From Trametes villosa (Eukaryota > Basidiomycota > Agaricomycetes > Polyporales > Polyporaceae): a stretch of DNA of 64,000 nucleotides. Below are positions 1 through 9,665 of the stretch, one piece after another. Made by a program: the position numbers and the translations under genes. Every line of letters starts with the position of its first letter. The stretch's first letter is position 1. Where the stretch lies: NCBI GenBank assembly GCA_002964805.2, contig PUDQ02000020.1:1-64000 (forward strand), in the 5' to 3' direction. The notes under the pieces were generated by a model. That model did no database searches. It was not told where the DNA came from and saw only the letters and a program-made list of their open reading frames with translations.

Positions 1-1
1 A

Positions 2-241
2 ATCTTCCGCGGCGAACCACCGGTTAACCGAGACAACGACTATATTCTCAACAACTTCGGGATCTACCTGGAAGAAGAAATCCGAGCAAACCATAGTCGG
101 TGGACAAATCTTCAGTCTACGGACCCAATCTATCCCGTCGTACTCAGCTCAGGACAAGCTCTATTCACGGCCAAGAACATCTACCTCCAGTGGGTCGCAA
201 CGAGGAACGTGTATAGCCACACCCCATACACCCAATACTAG
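2..241 (+). CDS. Partial upstream ORF in retroelement leader, open at the window edge
   Basis: Reading frame 2 is open from the first base of the window to a TAG at 239-241 and encodes about 79 residues of protein-like composition, rich in aromatic and charged residues. It ends 14 nt before the gag ATG and lies in a different frame. It could be the tail of a separate leader ORF, or the original N-terminal part of gag joined by frameshifting or splicing: the gag frame is open upstream to 217, so the two frames overlap. I do not recognise a family. Confidence 0.35.
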   Translation: MFRGEPPVNRDNDYILNNFGIYLEEEIRANHSRWTNLQSTDPIYPVVLSSGQALFTAKNIYLQWVATRNVYSHTPYTQY

Positions 242-255
242 TCATACCCGAGTGT

Positions 256-2091
256 ATGACCACAGAAATCATCCCGAAGGATCGACTCCCTTGCAAGACC
301 AGAGACCACTACTTCAACGACAATACACATAAAGACATTCACTGGGCTCCTCAAGAAAGGGAATTCCAACTCTGCAAATACCAACCCTGTCCTCATCGAC
401 TAAACAAAAAGGTCGTCAGCAAACAAGGGTTCTTCGCTTGCTCCAAAACAGACAACGTCACCACAGGAGAAGGCGAGAAATACATCGAAACCAAACCTTC
501 CACTTCGACAGCTCCTATCCCCTCTCCTAGGCCATCGACTCATCGACGGACAAGCGCAATATCCCCAAGGACCCCAGTCGCAGAAACACCAGCCCCATCT
601 CCTCTGGTAGGAGTTGAATATCTCAGAAACCCGAACACGCCGATCAGTGATCCCGAGCGATCACCGGCATCTGCATCCGAACCAGCCACAGAAGAAGAAG
701 ACTTCGGCGGAGAAGACCCTTCTCAAGAAAGACAAGCCAGTCCCGAACCAGACAACCTACGAACCATCAGACCCACAACGCCAATTGGGGTCAGAATACC
801 CGCACGAGAATTCACGGAAACTCTCAAGCGCGTCGAGGATACAATGACATCAGTATCAACAATCACGCAACCTGCCCCGACAGCAAGCACAGCAGCGCCG
901 TTCACGACGGCCGTAAGGGCTGGACGGGGAACAACATCACGAGCTCCTCAACCACCAGGGGATGACGACGACCCTCAAGGAGGTGGCGGACCACCAGGAG
1001 GAGAACCTCACGGTGAAGGAGGAGGAGGCAGATCCGGAGACGAAGACGATGACGATCCATATGGAGAAAGAGCACGAGGCAGAGGACCTCCAGGAGGAGA
1101 AGGACCACCAGGAGGCGGAGGACCAGGCGGCGGAGGACCAGGCGGCGGACCACCAGGAGGAGGAGGAGGCGGAGGAGGACCACCTGGCGGTGGACAACCG
1201 GGAGCGAACGCACAAGGCAACGCTCTAGGACAGGTCAACCCAGGACACAAGAGCAAGGTCAAAGAACCCGAGGTCTTCATGGGAGATCGCTCCAAGGCCA
1301 ACGAATTCCTCACGGACCTTCAACTCTTATTCCTCAGTCGCCCCCAAGACTATCCCAACGACACATCAAAGATCGTCTCAGCACTCTCATACATGCGAGG
1401 CGATACCCATTGGTGGGCCGAAGCCAAGGTTGACGCAGCAAACGGAGAAGACGAGCATGGCGCTCCACTTGGATTCGGAACTTGGAGACAATGGGTTGCT
1501 GATTTTCGCCTGGTCTTTGGCGAAATAGACCCTCAGGGCAAGGCTTCAGTGGAACTAGCCACCCTGAAGTACAACCCGAAGGAAGATCTCTTCAAGTTCA
1601 ACTCGAAGTTCTTCGACTTATGCGTCAGAGCAAGAATCAACGACGATCACGCTCAACAAACCTTGTACAAGACCAAGCTACCGCAATACTTCCGCACCAA
1701 ACTCGTCCTCATATACCCCGCTCCCACCACGATGCACGAACTCATTGACAGAGTTATACACATCGAGAGGGGATGGAGGACAAACCGCGAAGTGGACGAC
1801 TATCAAGGTCTAAAGACCAACTTCAAGAAACGAGGGGACAACCCGAAAGTTCGCGCAATCAACACCAACACACGAATGGATCCGAAAACTCGACAACAAC
1901 TCCTGAAGGAGAACAAATGCTTCTACTGTCGAGAGCCCGGACATCGTGCAGCGAACTGCCCCAAGAAGAAAGGTCCTACCACCAAGACACGTGCTATCAA
2001 GGAAGACGAATCGGACGATGCCGAAGAAATGGAAATCGGTGTCGTAGCCCTAGGAGATAACGATGACGAAGAAGACGGCTTGGATTTTTAG
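256..2091 (+). CDS. gag: Gag polyprotein of Ty3/gypsy element
   Basis: This is a 611-residue structural protein that would form the cytoplasmic virus-like particle and bind the element RNA. The N-terminal part has a short Cys-rich patch. A long Pro/Ser and then Gly/Pro/Asp low-complexity linker (about residues 80-330) follows. A typical retrotransposon gag capsid domain occupies about residues 335-505. A CCHC zinc knuckle, CFYCREPGHRAANC, lies at about residues 555-568, and the C terminus is acidic. The ATG at 256 is the first in frame after a stop at 214-216. The TAG at 2089-2091 is immediately preceded by a run of T, and the pol frame overlaps it. Confidence 0.93.
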   Translation: MTTEIIPKDRLPCKTRDHYFNDNTHKDIHWAPQEREFQLCKYQPCPHRLNKKVVSKQGFFACSKTDNVTTGEGEKYIETKPSTSTAPIPSPRPSTHRRTSAISPRTPVAETPAPSPLVGVEYLRNPNTPISDPERSPASASEPATEEEDFGGEDPSQERQASPEPDNLRTIRPTTPIGVRIPAREFTETLKRVEDTMTSVSTITQPAPTASTAAPFTTAVRAGRGTTSRAPQPPGDDDDPQGGGGPPGGEPHGEGGGGRSGDEDDDDPYGERARGRGPPGGEGPPGGGGPGGGGPGGGPPGGGGGGGGPPGGGQPGANAQGNALGQVNPGHKSKVKEPEVFMGDRSKANEFLTDLQLLFLSRPQDYPNDTSKIVSALSYMRGDTHWWAEAKVDAANGEDEHGAPLGFGTWRQWVADFRLVFGEIDPQGKASVELATLKYNPKEDLFKFNSKFFDLCVRARINDDHAQQTLYKTKLPQYFRTKLVLIYPAPTTMHELIDRVIHIERGWRTNREVDDYQGLKTNFKKRGDNPKVRAINTNTRMDPKTRQQLLKENKCFYCREPGHRAANCPKKKGPTTKTRAIKEDESDDAEEMEIGVVALGDNDDEEDGLDF

Positions 2092-5000
2092 GAGGACGAA
2101 CGGACCCGGCGCCCGTCTCGTCCTGTAGCTGGGACTACACCATCTCATTTGTAACTATCGGCCAGCAGCGCAGAAATGCATATCTGCTATCCGGATATGT
2201 TGAGTGTGGACCCAAAGTCGTCGGAATCCGAGCCCTATTCGACTCAGGCGCGGATGCAACAATCCTCAACCGTCGCATCGTCAATCAATATAATCTCCCT
2301 ACGGTCAAACTACCAAAACCAATCCGATTCCGAAACGCGGATGACAGCATTAACACCATTGGAGAGGTCACCCACCGAGTGGAATCCAACTTCGTGGTCC
2401 GAGGACACGAACTACCCACGAACTTCTACGTCGCCGACCTAGGACGGGACAACGCCATTCTAGGCATTCCATGGATCCGACGATACAATCCAAAGGTCAA
2501 TTGGAACTCGGGACATTTCGAGTTTGACCCGAAGATTATCAAGAAACAACAACTCCGTCGAGAATACCAGCAACATCACGACCCCCCACCAGGAGTCCCA
2601 ATGTGGGGACTACCACGAACGACAACAGCAGACCCAGAAGGGGTCCATCAATTCATCAGGAGAACCTCGGAAGATCTAGAAGACGACGATGCCTGGAACA
2701 TCCAGGCCAATACGATCTTGAGTTCTCTCAGACAACAATCCAAAGACCTCACTATCGGACGAGCAACAATGTCAACCAATCTAGCAATCAAGGCGCACGA
2801 AGGGCAAAAGATCAAGACACTCGAAGAACTACTGCCAGAATATTTGTTGGACCTCCGAGACGTTTTTGACAAGAAATCCGCGGAGCGCATGCCCATTACA
2901 AGACCATGGGACCACGACATCAAGCTAAAAGCAGAATTTGTACCCCGCGACTGCAAGATTATTCCATTATCCCCAGCAGAACGAGGAGAACTCGACAAGT
3001 TCGTGGACGAAAACCTCGCCAAAGGTTATATACGACCCTCCAAATCACCAATGGCATCACCATTCTTCTTCGTCAAAAAGAAGGATGGCTCGCTACGACC
3101 AGTCCAAGACTACCGATACCTCAATGATGGAACAATCAAGGACGCAGGACCTCTACCACTCATATCCGACCTATTTGACAAGCTAGGCGGAGCGAAATAC
3201 TTCACCAAACTCGATGTTCGAGCAGGATACAACAACGTCCGTATCAAGGAAGGCGACCAATGGAAGGCAGCATTCAAAACCCCTCGAGGACTGTTCGAAC
3301 CAACAGTTATGTTCTTTGGGCTCTGCAACGCCCCCGCAACCTTCCAAACCATGATGAACGCCATCTTTCACGACTATCTGTCAGAAGGATGGCTAGTAAT
3401 CTATATGGACGACATCCTACTCTTCTCTGACAACCTCGAAGATCTACGCAAACACACGCGGCTAGTAATCGAACGACTACGCGACAACGATCTGTACCTC
3501 AAGGCAGAGAAATGCGAGTTTGAAGTCCAACGGGTAGAATTCCTAGGAGCAATCGTGTCGCCAGGACAAGTATCAATGGACCCAGTCAAGCTCGACGGAC
3601 TAAAAGACTGGCCCACTCCAACAACAGTCAAACAAGTCCAAAGCTTCCTAGGATTTGCAAACTTCTACTGGAGGTTCATACGAGGATTCGCCGACCTAGC
3701 AAGACCTCTGAACGACTTAACACGGAAGGATAACCCATGGAAGTGGACCCCCGCATGCGAACAAGCATTCCAAGACATCAAGAAGCGCTTCATCGAGGAG
3801 CCTATTTTGCTTCAACCAGACGTATCAAAACCGTTCCAAATCGAGTGTGACGCGTCCAAAGTCGCCACCGGGGCGGTGTTGAGGCAAAAAGGGGAGGAAG
3901 GGATATGGCACCCCTGTGCATATTTATCAAAATCCTTTACCGAAACCGAACGCAACTACCAGATCTACGACCGCGAACTTCTTGCCATCATCCGAGCGCT
4001 GGAAACGTGGAGACACTACATCGAGGGCGCCAAACAACCCGTAGAAATCCTGTCAGACCACAAGAACTTGACATATTGGCGCAGTGCTAGAAAACTCAAC
4101 CGAAGACAAGCACGATGGAGCAACTTCTTATCCGAATTCAACTACGTCATCAGACATCTACCAGGAAAAAACCTGGTCCAAGCCGACGCTCTATCCAGAA
4201 GACCGGACCACGACCCGGGAGACCACGATAACGAAGAAGTCACCATGATCCCGGGAGATCTATTCGCCAAGGCAGTCCACGTGGACCTCCAGGAATTAAT
4301 CCGCAGCACCACTTCCCGTGACAAATCAGTCATGGACTCAACCAATGGAGCGTGGCACCTCAAGAAGGAACCTATTTTTGGAACCAAGACCGACTGGCGC
4401 ATGGACGACGGCATTGTTCTCTTCAAAGGGAAAGTCTATGTCCCACCAGAAGATAATATCCGTCGAGAAGTAGTCCGCCTACATCACGAACCAGCGGTCA
4501 TGGGACATCCCGGAATCCAAAAAACCTTCGAACTTGTCAATCGAGAATACTGGTGGCCAGGCATGCGACACTTCATCACCCAATACGTCAAAGGATGCGC
4601 AACATGCCAAACTGCCAAGGTCAATACACACCCCACCAAACCAGGAATGATGCCTATCCCACACAGCGGATCAACAAGACCATTCGGCACAATAACCATG
4701 GACTATGTCACTGGGCTCCCTTTATCCAACGGGTTCGACGCAATCCAAGTGGTTGTCGACCACGACGAATCCAAGGCTATTGTCCTCTCGGAATGCACAA
4801 AGGAAACCAACGCCATGGACACCGCACATCTTCTCGTGAGAGATGTTTACTCCCGATTTGGACTTCCGGACCGCATCATATCCGACCGAGGCCCGCAATT
4901 CATCTCACACGCATACCAAGAAATGAATAAACTCCTCGGGATTGGCCAATCGCTCAGCACATCTCACCACCCTCAAACCGACGGACAATCAGAACGGACC

Positions 5001-5735
5001 ATTCAAGAAATCGAAGTTGCACTGCGGATCTATTGTGGGAACTACCCCGACACGTGGAGCACCCTCTTGCCGCAATTTGAATTTGCGCACAATCACCGGA
5101 CCCATTCAGTCACTGGGAAAAGCCCCTTCGAACTTCTGATGGGATATCAACCACGAGCTATAGGCACCGTACACCCTAAGCCCAAACATCCCAGCACGGA
5201 AGAACGATTGAATCACCTCAAGGAACTCCGAGAAAACGCCATCGCCTCCCACGCAAAGGCCGCCGCCGCCATGGCCAAGAGACAAGCAGCAGGCAATGTG
5301 ACCTTCCAGAAGGGAGATAAAGTGTTCCTCGAATCCACGAACCTCAAGTTGCCCTATCCCAACCGGAAACTCGCACCAAAACGAGAAGGTCCCTTTGTCA
5401 TCGACGAAGTCATGGGACCTACCACCGTGAAACTCCGACTCCCAAAGGCATGGAAGATTCATCCAGTATTTCACACCGCCTTGATCACGCACTACCGAAC
5501 CACCCCAGAACACGGTCCGAATTACGTGTCACCACCACCGGACACAATTGACGGAGAGGAAGAGTGGGAAATCGAAGCAATTATCAATCATAGGAAGCCA
5601 GCCCGTGGAGGAATCCAGTATCTAGTCACATGGAAAGGCCGTCCGCAGCACGAGAATGAGTGGCTGCGTGAGAAGGACCTCAAACACGCACAAGCAACTC
5701 TTCAACGCTATAAAAAGCTGCACAAGATGGCCTGA
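2067..5735 (+). CDS. pol: Pol polyprotein: protease, RT, RNase H, integrase, chromodomain
   Basis: The pol frame is open from 2067 (after a TGA at 2064-2066) to 5735, although its first ATG is at 2379. That ATG would delete the protease active site, since the DSGA motif is at 2241 and ILGIPW follows near 2460. Translation therefore probably enters from gag by a frameshift. The reverse transcriptase carries YMDD near 3402. An RNase H domain follows. The integrase has an HHCC zinc finger (ending CATC), and a D,D(35)E core with motifs ITMDY, ISDRGPQF and QSERTIQEIE. The C terminus is a chromodomain beginning WEIEAI at about 5565, which in chromoviruses directs integration to modified chromatin. 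No internal stop codon is present. Confidence 0.95.
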   Translation, partial: RRRRLGFLGGRTDPAPVSSCSWDYTISFVTIGQQRRNAYLLSGYVECGPKVVGIRALFDSGADATILNRRIVNQYNLPTVKLPKPIRFRNADDSINTIGEVTHRVESNFVVRGHELPTNFYVADLGRDNAILGIPWIRRYNPKVNWNSGHFEFDPKIIKKQQLRREYQQHHDPPPGVPMWGLPRTTTADPEGVHQFIRRTSEDLEDDDAWNIQANTILSSLRQQSKDLTIGRATMSTNLAIKAHEGQKIKTLEELLPEYLLDLRDVFDKKSAERMPITRPWDHDIKLKAEFVPRDCKIIPLSPAERGELDKFVDENLAKGYIRPSKSPMASPFFFVKKKDGSLRPVQDYRYLNDGTIKDAGPLPLISDLFDKLGGAKYFTKLDVRAGYNNVRIKEGDQWKAAFKTPRGLFEPTVMFFGLCNAPATFQTMMNAIFHDYLSEGWLVIYMDDILLFSDNLEDLRKHTRLVIERLRDNDLYLKAEKCEFEVQRVEFLGAIVSPGQVSMDPVKLDGLKDWPTPTTVKQVQSFLGFANFYWRFIRGFADLARPLNDLTRKDNPWKWTPACEQAFQDIKKRFIEEPILLQPDVSKPFQIECDASKVATGAVLRQKGEEGIWHPCAYLSKSFTETERNYQIYDRELLAIIRALETWRHYIEGAKQPVEILSDHKNLTYWRSARKLNRRQARWSNFLSEFNYVIRHLPGKNLVQADALSRRPDHDPGDHDNEEVTMIPGDLFAKAVHVDLQELIRSTTSRDKSVMDSTNGAWHLKKEPIFGTKTDWRMDDGIVLFKGKVYVPPEDNIRREVVRLHHEPAVMGHPGIQKTFELVNREYWWPGMRHFITQYVKGCATCQTAKVNTHPTKPGMMPIPHSGSTRPFGTITMDYVTGLPLSNGFDAIQVVVDHDESKAIVLSECTKETNAMDTAHLLVRDVYSRFGLPDRIISDRGPQFISHAYQEMNKLLGIGQSLSTSHHPQTDGQSERTIQEIEVALRIYCGNYPDTWSTLLPQFEFAHNHRTHSVTGKSPFELLMGYQPRAIGTVHPKPKHPSTEERLNHLKELRENAIASHAKAAAAMAKRQAAGNVTFQKGDKVFLESTNLKLPYPNRKLAPKREGPFVIDEVMGPTTVKLRLPKAWKIHPVFHTALITHYRTTPEHGPNYVSPPPDTIDGEEEWEIEAIINHRKPARGGIQYLVTWKGRPQHENEWLREKDLKHAQATLQRYKKLHKMA
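2082..2091 (+). promoter_or_regulatory. Probable -1 frameshift site at gag stop
   Basis: The gag frame reads GAT TTT TAG, and the pol frame is the -1 frame, open across this point. A P-site tRNA-Phe on TTT at 2086-2088 can slip back one base and still pair with TTT (2085-2087) while the stop codon sits in the A site. It is not a canonical X XXY YYZ heptamer. This is inferred from frame geometry only. Confidence 0.5.
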
Positions 5736-5817
5736 AATCCCCAGACCCTGCCCACTCTGGATTCCCTCAACCCCCTCGCACTACTCCTCCTCGACTTCGA
5801 CAGCCTCAGCTTCGACA

Positions 5818-7311
5818 ATGGCCCGCAACCACCGCTCTCGCCGCCAACACCGCGCTCGCTCCTCGAACTCCCCCTCTCCGATCAATCGACTCCAAGCCCC
5901 CGTCCTGGGACGCCTCGTCCCTCCTGCACCCTCCTTTGTGAAGGGGGTGAACCCGACCTACGACCACCTCCCTCGCCTCCCCACTGCGTCCTATTCCAAT
6001 GGGACTCTGCCCGACCGGCTCGGATGGACTCTCCTCCACCCCGATCTCCAGGCGATTGTCAATCAACGCCTCGCCTCGCTCCCCGGAACACGTCACTGGG
6101 TCGACGTGTACCGGATGTGCGGCGACGTACTTCCCGCTCTCCGCCACATGGACAACTACGTCCAGAACCATCCGGATCCCCAGGAGATCGTTTTCCTCAG
6201 ACAGGCCAACGTCTCCTACACCTCCGCCTTCAGCAGGATCGTCCAGATCGCCGAGGTCGCCCTCAACCAAGTCGCCATCTATCCCGCTCTAGGCATGATC
6301 GAAGATCTGCTTCCCCGCCGCCGCGCCGGATGGAACGCCCCGCAGCCTAACCCCACTCACGACGGACCCGCCCGCATCGACTGCATGCTGGGCACCAACG
6401 GTAGCCGCGACCCCCTCTACAAGATCACGGAGGACACCACGAGGTGGGGAGTTCCCAACGGCAACTGGGAAAGTTGGGACGACAACAAGGAGAACGAGCC
6501 CCCTATCGCGGACTTCTCTGAGGTGCAAGTCTCCACTCCTGAACCCCCCAGCTCGCCGACAAGCTCCTCCTCGGAATGGCACGACATGAGGCAAGCCCTC
6601 GAAGATCGACTCACATCCCCGGTCCCCGAATCCGTTCATACTCCCCCCATCTCAACGCCCTCTCTCCTCGAACCGCCCACTCGCAGCTCATCCCCCGAAT
6701 ACATCCCTCTCTCGCCTGCCTCGTCGTCAATGCCAAGCCTGGAAACCGACGACTCCTACATGGACGACCCCGATACCGACGCCCTCATCGCCTACATCGC
6801 CCCCATCCCCGGGAGTACTCGCGCATTCATCAGGACGGTTTGGCCAGAGGAGAAGCCTATTCATCCCTCTGAGTTCAGCGACGTCAACCGCCTCGCCGCG
6901 ATTCCCAACGCCCTTTTACCCCCTCTCCAACGCGCTATGATAGCTGCATTCCGCGTCCAGACCGGCTACTACATCCCCGACGCCGACCTACACATGCCCT
7001 TCGCCACCCTCCGTTATGTCATCTCATCCATCGCCAAAGGGGTGGACCCTCACTACCCAGGCCTCGACATGACTAGCGACAGGAATGCGAAGGCCAAGGC
7101 CTACGCCATCCGCGTCCCTATCGACAGCATGCGCGAACCGGGAGGGTGGAAAGATCTTGAAGCAGATTTGGCCACGGCAGCAGCGACCTCGTCTCAACCC
7201 ACTCCCGTTCCTGCTCAAGCCTCCACGCCCCCGAAGCTTCCCGAACCCCCGAAACTCCCGGAGTTCATCGTTCGCCGTCGCAAGGCCTTCACCGACACCA
7301 TGACGGACTAG
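5818..7311 (+). CDS. Third ORF of the retroelement, function unknown
   Basis: This is a 497-residue ORF between pol and the 3' LTR, in the position an env gene would occupy. The frame is open from 5656 with an ATG there that overlaps the end of pol, but the ATG at 5818 gives a start clear of pol. I see no signal peptide and no transmembrane segment, so it is not an evident envelope protein. The N-terminus is Arg/Ser-rich, followed by an ordered segment (about residues 50-170) with Trp, Tyr and Leu spacing, then a Ser/Pro/Asp linker, a second ordered segment (about 340-430) and a Pro-rich tail. I do not recognise a family. Retention of a long ORF in an otherwise intact element suggests function. 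Confidence 0.75.
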   Translation: MARNHRSRRQHRARSSNSPSPINRLQAPVLGRLVPPAPSFVKGVNPTYDHLPRLPTASYSNGTLPDRLGWTLLHPDLQAIVNQRLASLPGTRHWVDVYRMCGDVLPALRHMDNYVQNHPDPQEIVFLRQANVSYTSAFSRIVQIAEVALNQVAIYPALGMIEDLLPRRRAGWNAPQPNPTHDGPARIDCMLGTNGSRDPLYKITEDTTRWGVPNGNWESWDDNKENEPPIADFSEVQVSTPEPPSSPTSSSSEWHDMRQALEDRLTSPVPESVHTPPISTPSLLEPPTRSSSPEYIPLSPASSSMPSLETDDSYMDDPDTDALIAYIAPIPGSTRAFIRTVWPEEKPIHPSEFSDVNRLAAIPNALLPPLQRAMIAAFRVQTGYYIPDADLHMPFATLRYVISSIAKGVDPHYPGLDMTSDRNAKAKAYAIRVPIDSMREPGGWKDLEADLATAAATSSQPTPVPAQASTPPKLPEPPKLPEFIVRRRKAFTDTMTD

Positions 7312-7332
7312 GCGTTGACCTGGAAGGTCAAC

Positions 7333-7348
7333 CTAAAGGGGGGGGTAG
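7333..7348 (+). promoter_or_regulatory. Polypurine tract
   Basis: The sequence AAAGGGGGGGG followed by TAG sits directly upstream of the LTR start. This is the expected position of the plus-strand priming site. Confidence 0.75.
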
Positions 7349-7720
7349 TGTTACAATTTCATCCTCGGTTCCTAATACGGCCAATGACTCGACCTGACTC
7401 ATTCTGACTCAGTCCCTATATTTAGTCCATATGACTCGCCCTGACTCCTCATGACTCATCCTGACTGCGATGTACTATACTTAGCTCAGACCTGACTCAT
7501 ACTGACTGCGGACGTACTGCAGCAGTGCTGCGCTTCACTGCGGATCTGCTGCGCAGATCCTTCCCCCACAGTATATAAGGACCTCCTCTCTCCCTCCCTT
7601 TTCCCCAGTTTCGATCTCCTGTTTCATCCTGTAACAACCAATACTCTTGACTCATCAATCTACTTGTTATTTATAACTCTTTGAGTGCGCTCGAACGCCA
7701 CTTCAAGTGTTATCTTAACA
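7349..7720 (+). repeat. 3' LTR, 372 bp, TGTTA...TAACA
   Basis: The LTR starts at TGTTA directly after the polypurine tract and ends with the inverted TAACA at 7720. It contains a TATATAAG box at 7572-7579 and, upstream of it, nine TGACT motifs, four of them exact TGACTCA (7395, 7405, 7452, 7493). A short hairpin, GGATCTGC-TGC-GCAGATCC, lies at about 7542-7560. The five bases after the LTR are CCCCG, a candidate target duplication that cannot be paired because the 5' side is missing. Confidence 0.9.
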
Positions 7721-7943
7721 CCCCGCGCCCCCGCGCCAGCTGCCCGCGCCTCCCGCAGGCCACCACCCCGTCGCGGCTATAGCTTGGGCAGTGCACGCTC
7801 ACTTTGGAAATGGTACCGACGAATCAGATTGTAATACAACCAGATGCAGCTTGCGAATGACATGAGAGAAAACAAACACGAAGGGAGCGAGAACGTCCAG
7901 GGAGCCCACCGCGCGACTGCGAGAGGCTCATCGGCTCCCCACC
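7721..7943. other. Gap between LTR and transposon gene, no gene seen
   Basis: A GC-rich stretch of about 220 bases separates the retroelement LTR from the first transposon gene. I looked for a CACTA terminus and did not find one. Confidence 0.5.
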
Positions 7944-9620
7944 ATGTCCTCCTCTCCCCCGCCCCGGCCGCCCCCTGCGCCGCAGGATCCCCCCGCAGCG
8001 CCGCGCAACGCGAGCGCAGCCCTTGCCCGCCTAAACGCCGCGGTTGAACAGATCAAAGAGCTAAAGGACGAGTTAGGGGGGTTCCGCCGGCACGCAGGCA
8101 CAGTGATGAAGGCCTTACATCTGGAAACCAGCAAGTTGCGTGCGGAGAAGGCCACACTTGAGCAGCGCGTCGCGATCCTGGAGACAGCCCTTGGACTGGA
8201 CGTCGATGGAGACAGTGAGGGCGCGGCGGACGGAGGCGACGTGGTCGCAGAGGCAGCAGAGGATGCGACAAGGGAGGAGCTCGCGAAGATACACAAGAGT
8301 CTCGCGCTTGGTGACAGTCAGACAATCAAGGTGTGCCAAAAGAGAATTGACGTACGAGCGGGCCGCCGTCGTGGGGCTGAAACACCTACCACAGAATACA
8401 GTCAACGCCATATTCAAGCACTTCATGGGGGTCACGACACTCGTACCTGAGAAACTGCCACCGCATCCCAATTTTCCGACCGGGGAGCCAGCACCCGCCG
8501 TGCCTCTTGACCCGGCGACGAACAAGCCGTATCTGCGCTTCCGGTGGGACAAGGACGGCAAGCACGCGTCAAACATTGACGGTTTACAGACCATCATTGC
8601 CGGGGTACGCACCTTGGGCCCTGCCCTGTATCCGACCAGCACAACTCTCCTGCCGACAATCCTGGACGCGCACCTAAAAGCACGAGTCTTCACGAAATAC
8701 AAGTATCTGCATTGCGAGTGGTCGCGGGGGCACGAGGTCGATGAAGATGCGGAGGGTGGAGGGAGAGAAGGGCCTGACGGCGACGACATCTTCGGTGAGG
8801 AGCCGGACGAGGCCAACGGCGCTGCTGCGACGAGTGGACAGAGGGAGAAAACGTCGACGAAGAGCCGGAACAAACGCGCTACTCACAACTCCCGTGCATC
8901 AGCCGTCTGTGATCTCACCATGCGCGCGCAGGCCCGAGCTGACTGACATACTATTCATAGACGTTAGCGATTCGTGTGCGGAAGCGAGCTACTCACGCAG
9001 AGTACAGCAACGCGAAGTACAACAGCGCATTCATTTTGAATGCAATGTCGGAGGAGGAGGACGACACAGAGGTGCAGCCGGGGGCTTCGAAAGGCTACAC
9101 CAGCCGCTCACACGACTACCGAAGTGACTTGGTATGTGTCCAGGCACCGTGCAGCACATGGACATCTGTACTGATGGATAAACATCAGTCGCAGCGCGTG
9201 TACCGGGAGGTTGATGCACTTCCCGATCCCGATCCCGACAAGTCGGGTCGAGGGATGGTCCGGCGGCGACGGGGTGACATCCTTGTCGGCTCCATACCAC
9301 CGAAGGCAAAGCACCTGAAGAACCGTATCCGTGCCTGGCAAGTGAAGCCCGAACTTCTTGAACAGAACCCGGGGTGGCTGACGAGTGGGAGGGTGGCGGC
9401 GAATGGCAAGCTGTGGGGTGACGAAAAGGATCCTGTTGATGACGAGCCGAAGACTGCCAAGCGCAAAGAAGCCCCGGGGAACGGAGCCGTTGATGTAGTC
9501 GCATTGAAACGGAAGCGTCGCCAGGTAGGTACAGGAGAGGTAGACAAGCATCAGGCCGAGTTAGACAATGTCCTGGGTGGGAAGGAGGTCGGGGCGCTGA
9601 TAGATCAGATCAGTATGTAA
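7944..9620 (+). CDS. Unknown gene convergent with Tnp2 transposase, transposon-associated
   Basis: Exon 1 starts at ATG 7944 and encodes a Pro/Ala-rich head followed by a coiled coil (about residues 20-80) and an acidic stretch. A conserved-looking segment then follows in a different frame (8360-8700: AVVGLKHLPQNTVNAIF and beyond), with an acidic region after it. A 74-nt intron at 8894-8967 joins a Lys/Arg/Glu-rich C-terminal part ending at TAA 9620; another intron, beginning GTATGT near 9130, may be spliced from the last exon. The first junction requires either a 28-nt intron or a frameshift near 8330-8360. The gene ends 45 bp from the stop of the transposase, which faces it, so both probably belong to one element. 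I do not recognise the family; a TNPA-like accessory role is only a guess. Confidence 0.6.
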
Positions 9621-9665
9621 CAGCGCACCTTACAGCGGTTCATAGCTCGCCGAGCCATCCTTTAC

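Larger units (their letters stand above)
1..7720 (+). mobile_element. Ty3/gypsy LTR retrotransposon (chromovirus), 5' LTR outside window
   Basis: The order of coding domains is gag, protease, reverse transcriptase, RNase H, integrase and C-terminal chromodomain, followed by a third ORF, a purine tract and an LTR that starts TGTTA and ends TAACA. This is the domain order of Ty3/gypsy chromoviruses. Gag and pol are uninterrupted, so this copy may be recent or still active. The 5' LTR and primer-binding site would lie upstream of base 1, so insertion age cannot be judged from LTR divergence here. The element abuts the Tnp2-type transposon locus that begins near 7.9 kb. Confidence 0.95.

Noticed and set aside
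902..1313. Antisense and shifted ORFs over the gag low-complexity region
   Set aside because: They are shadows of the GGA/GGC-rich linker of gag.
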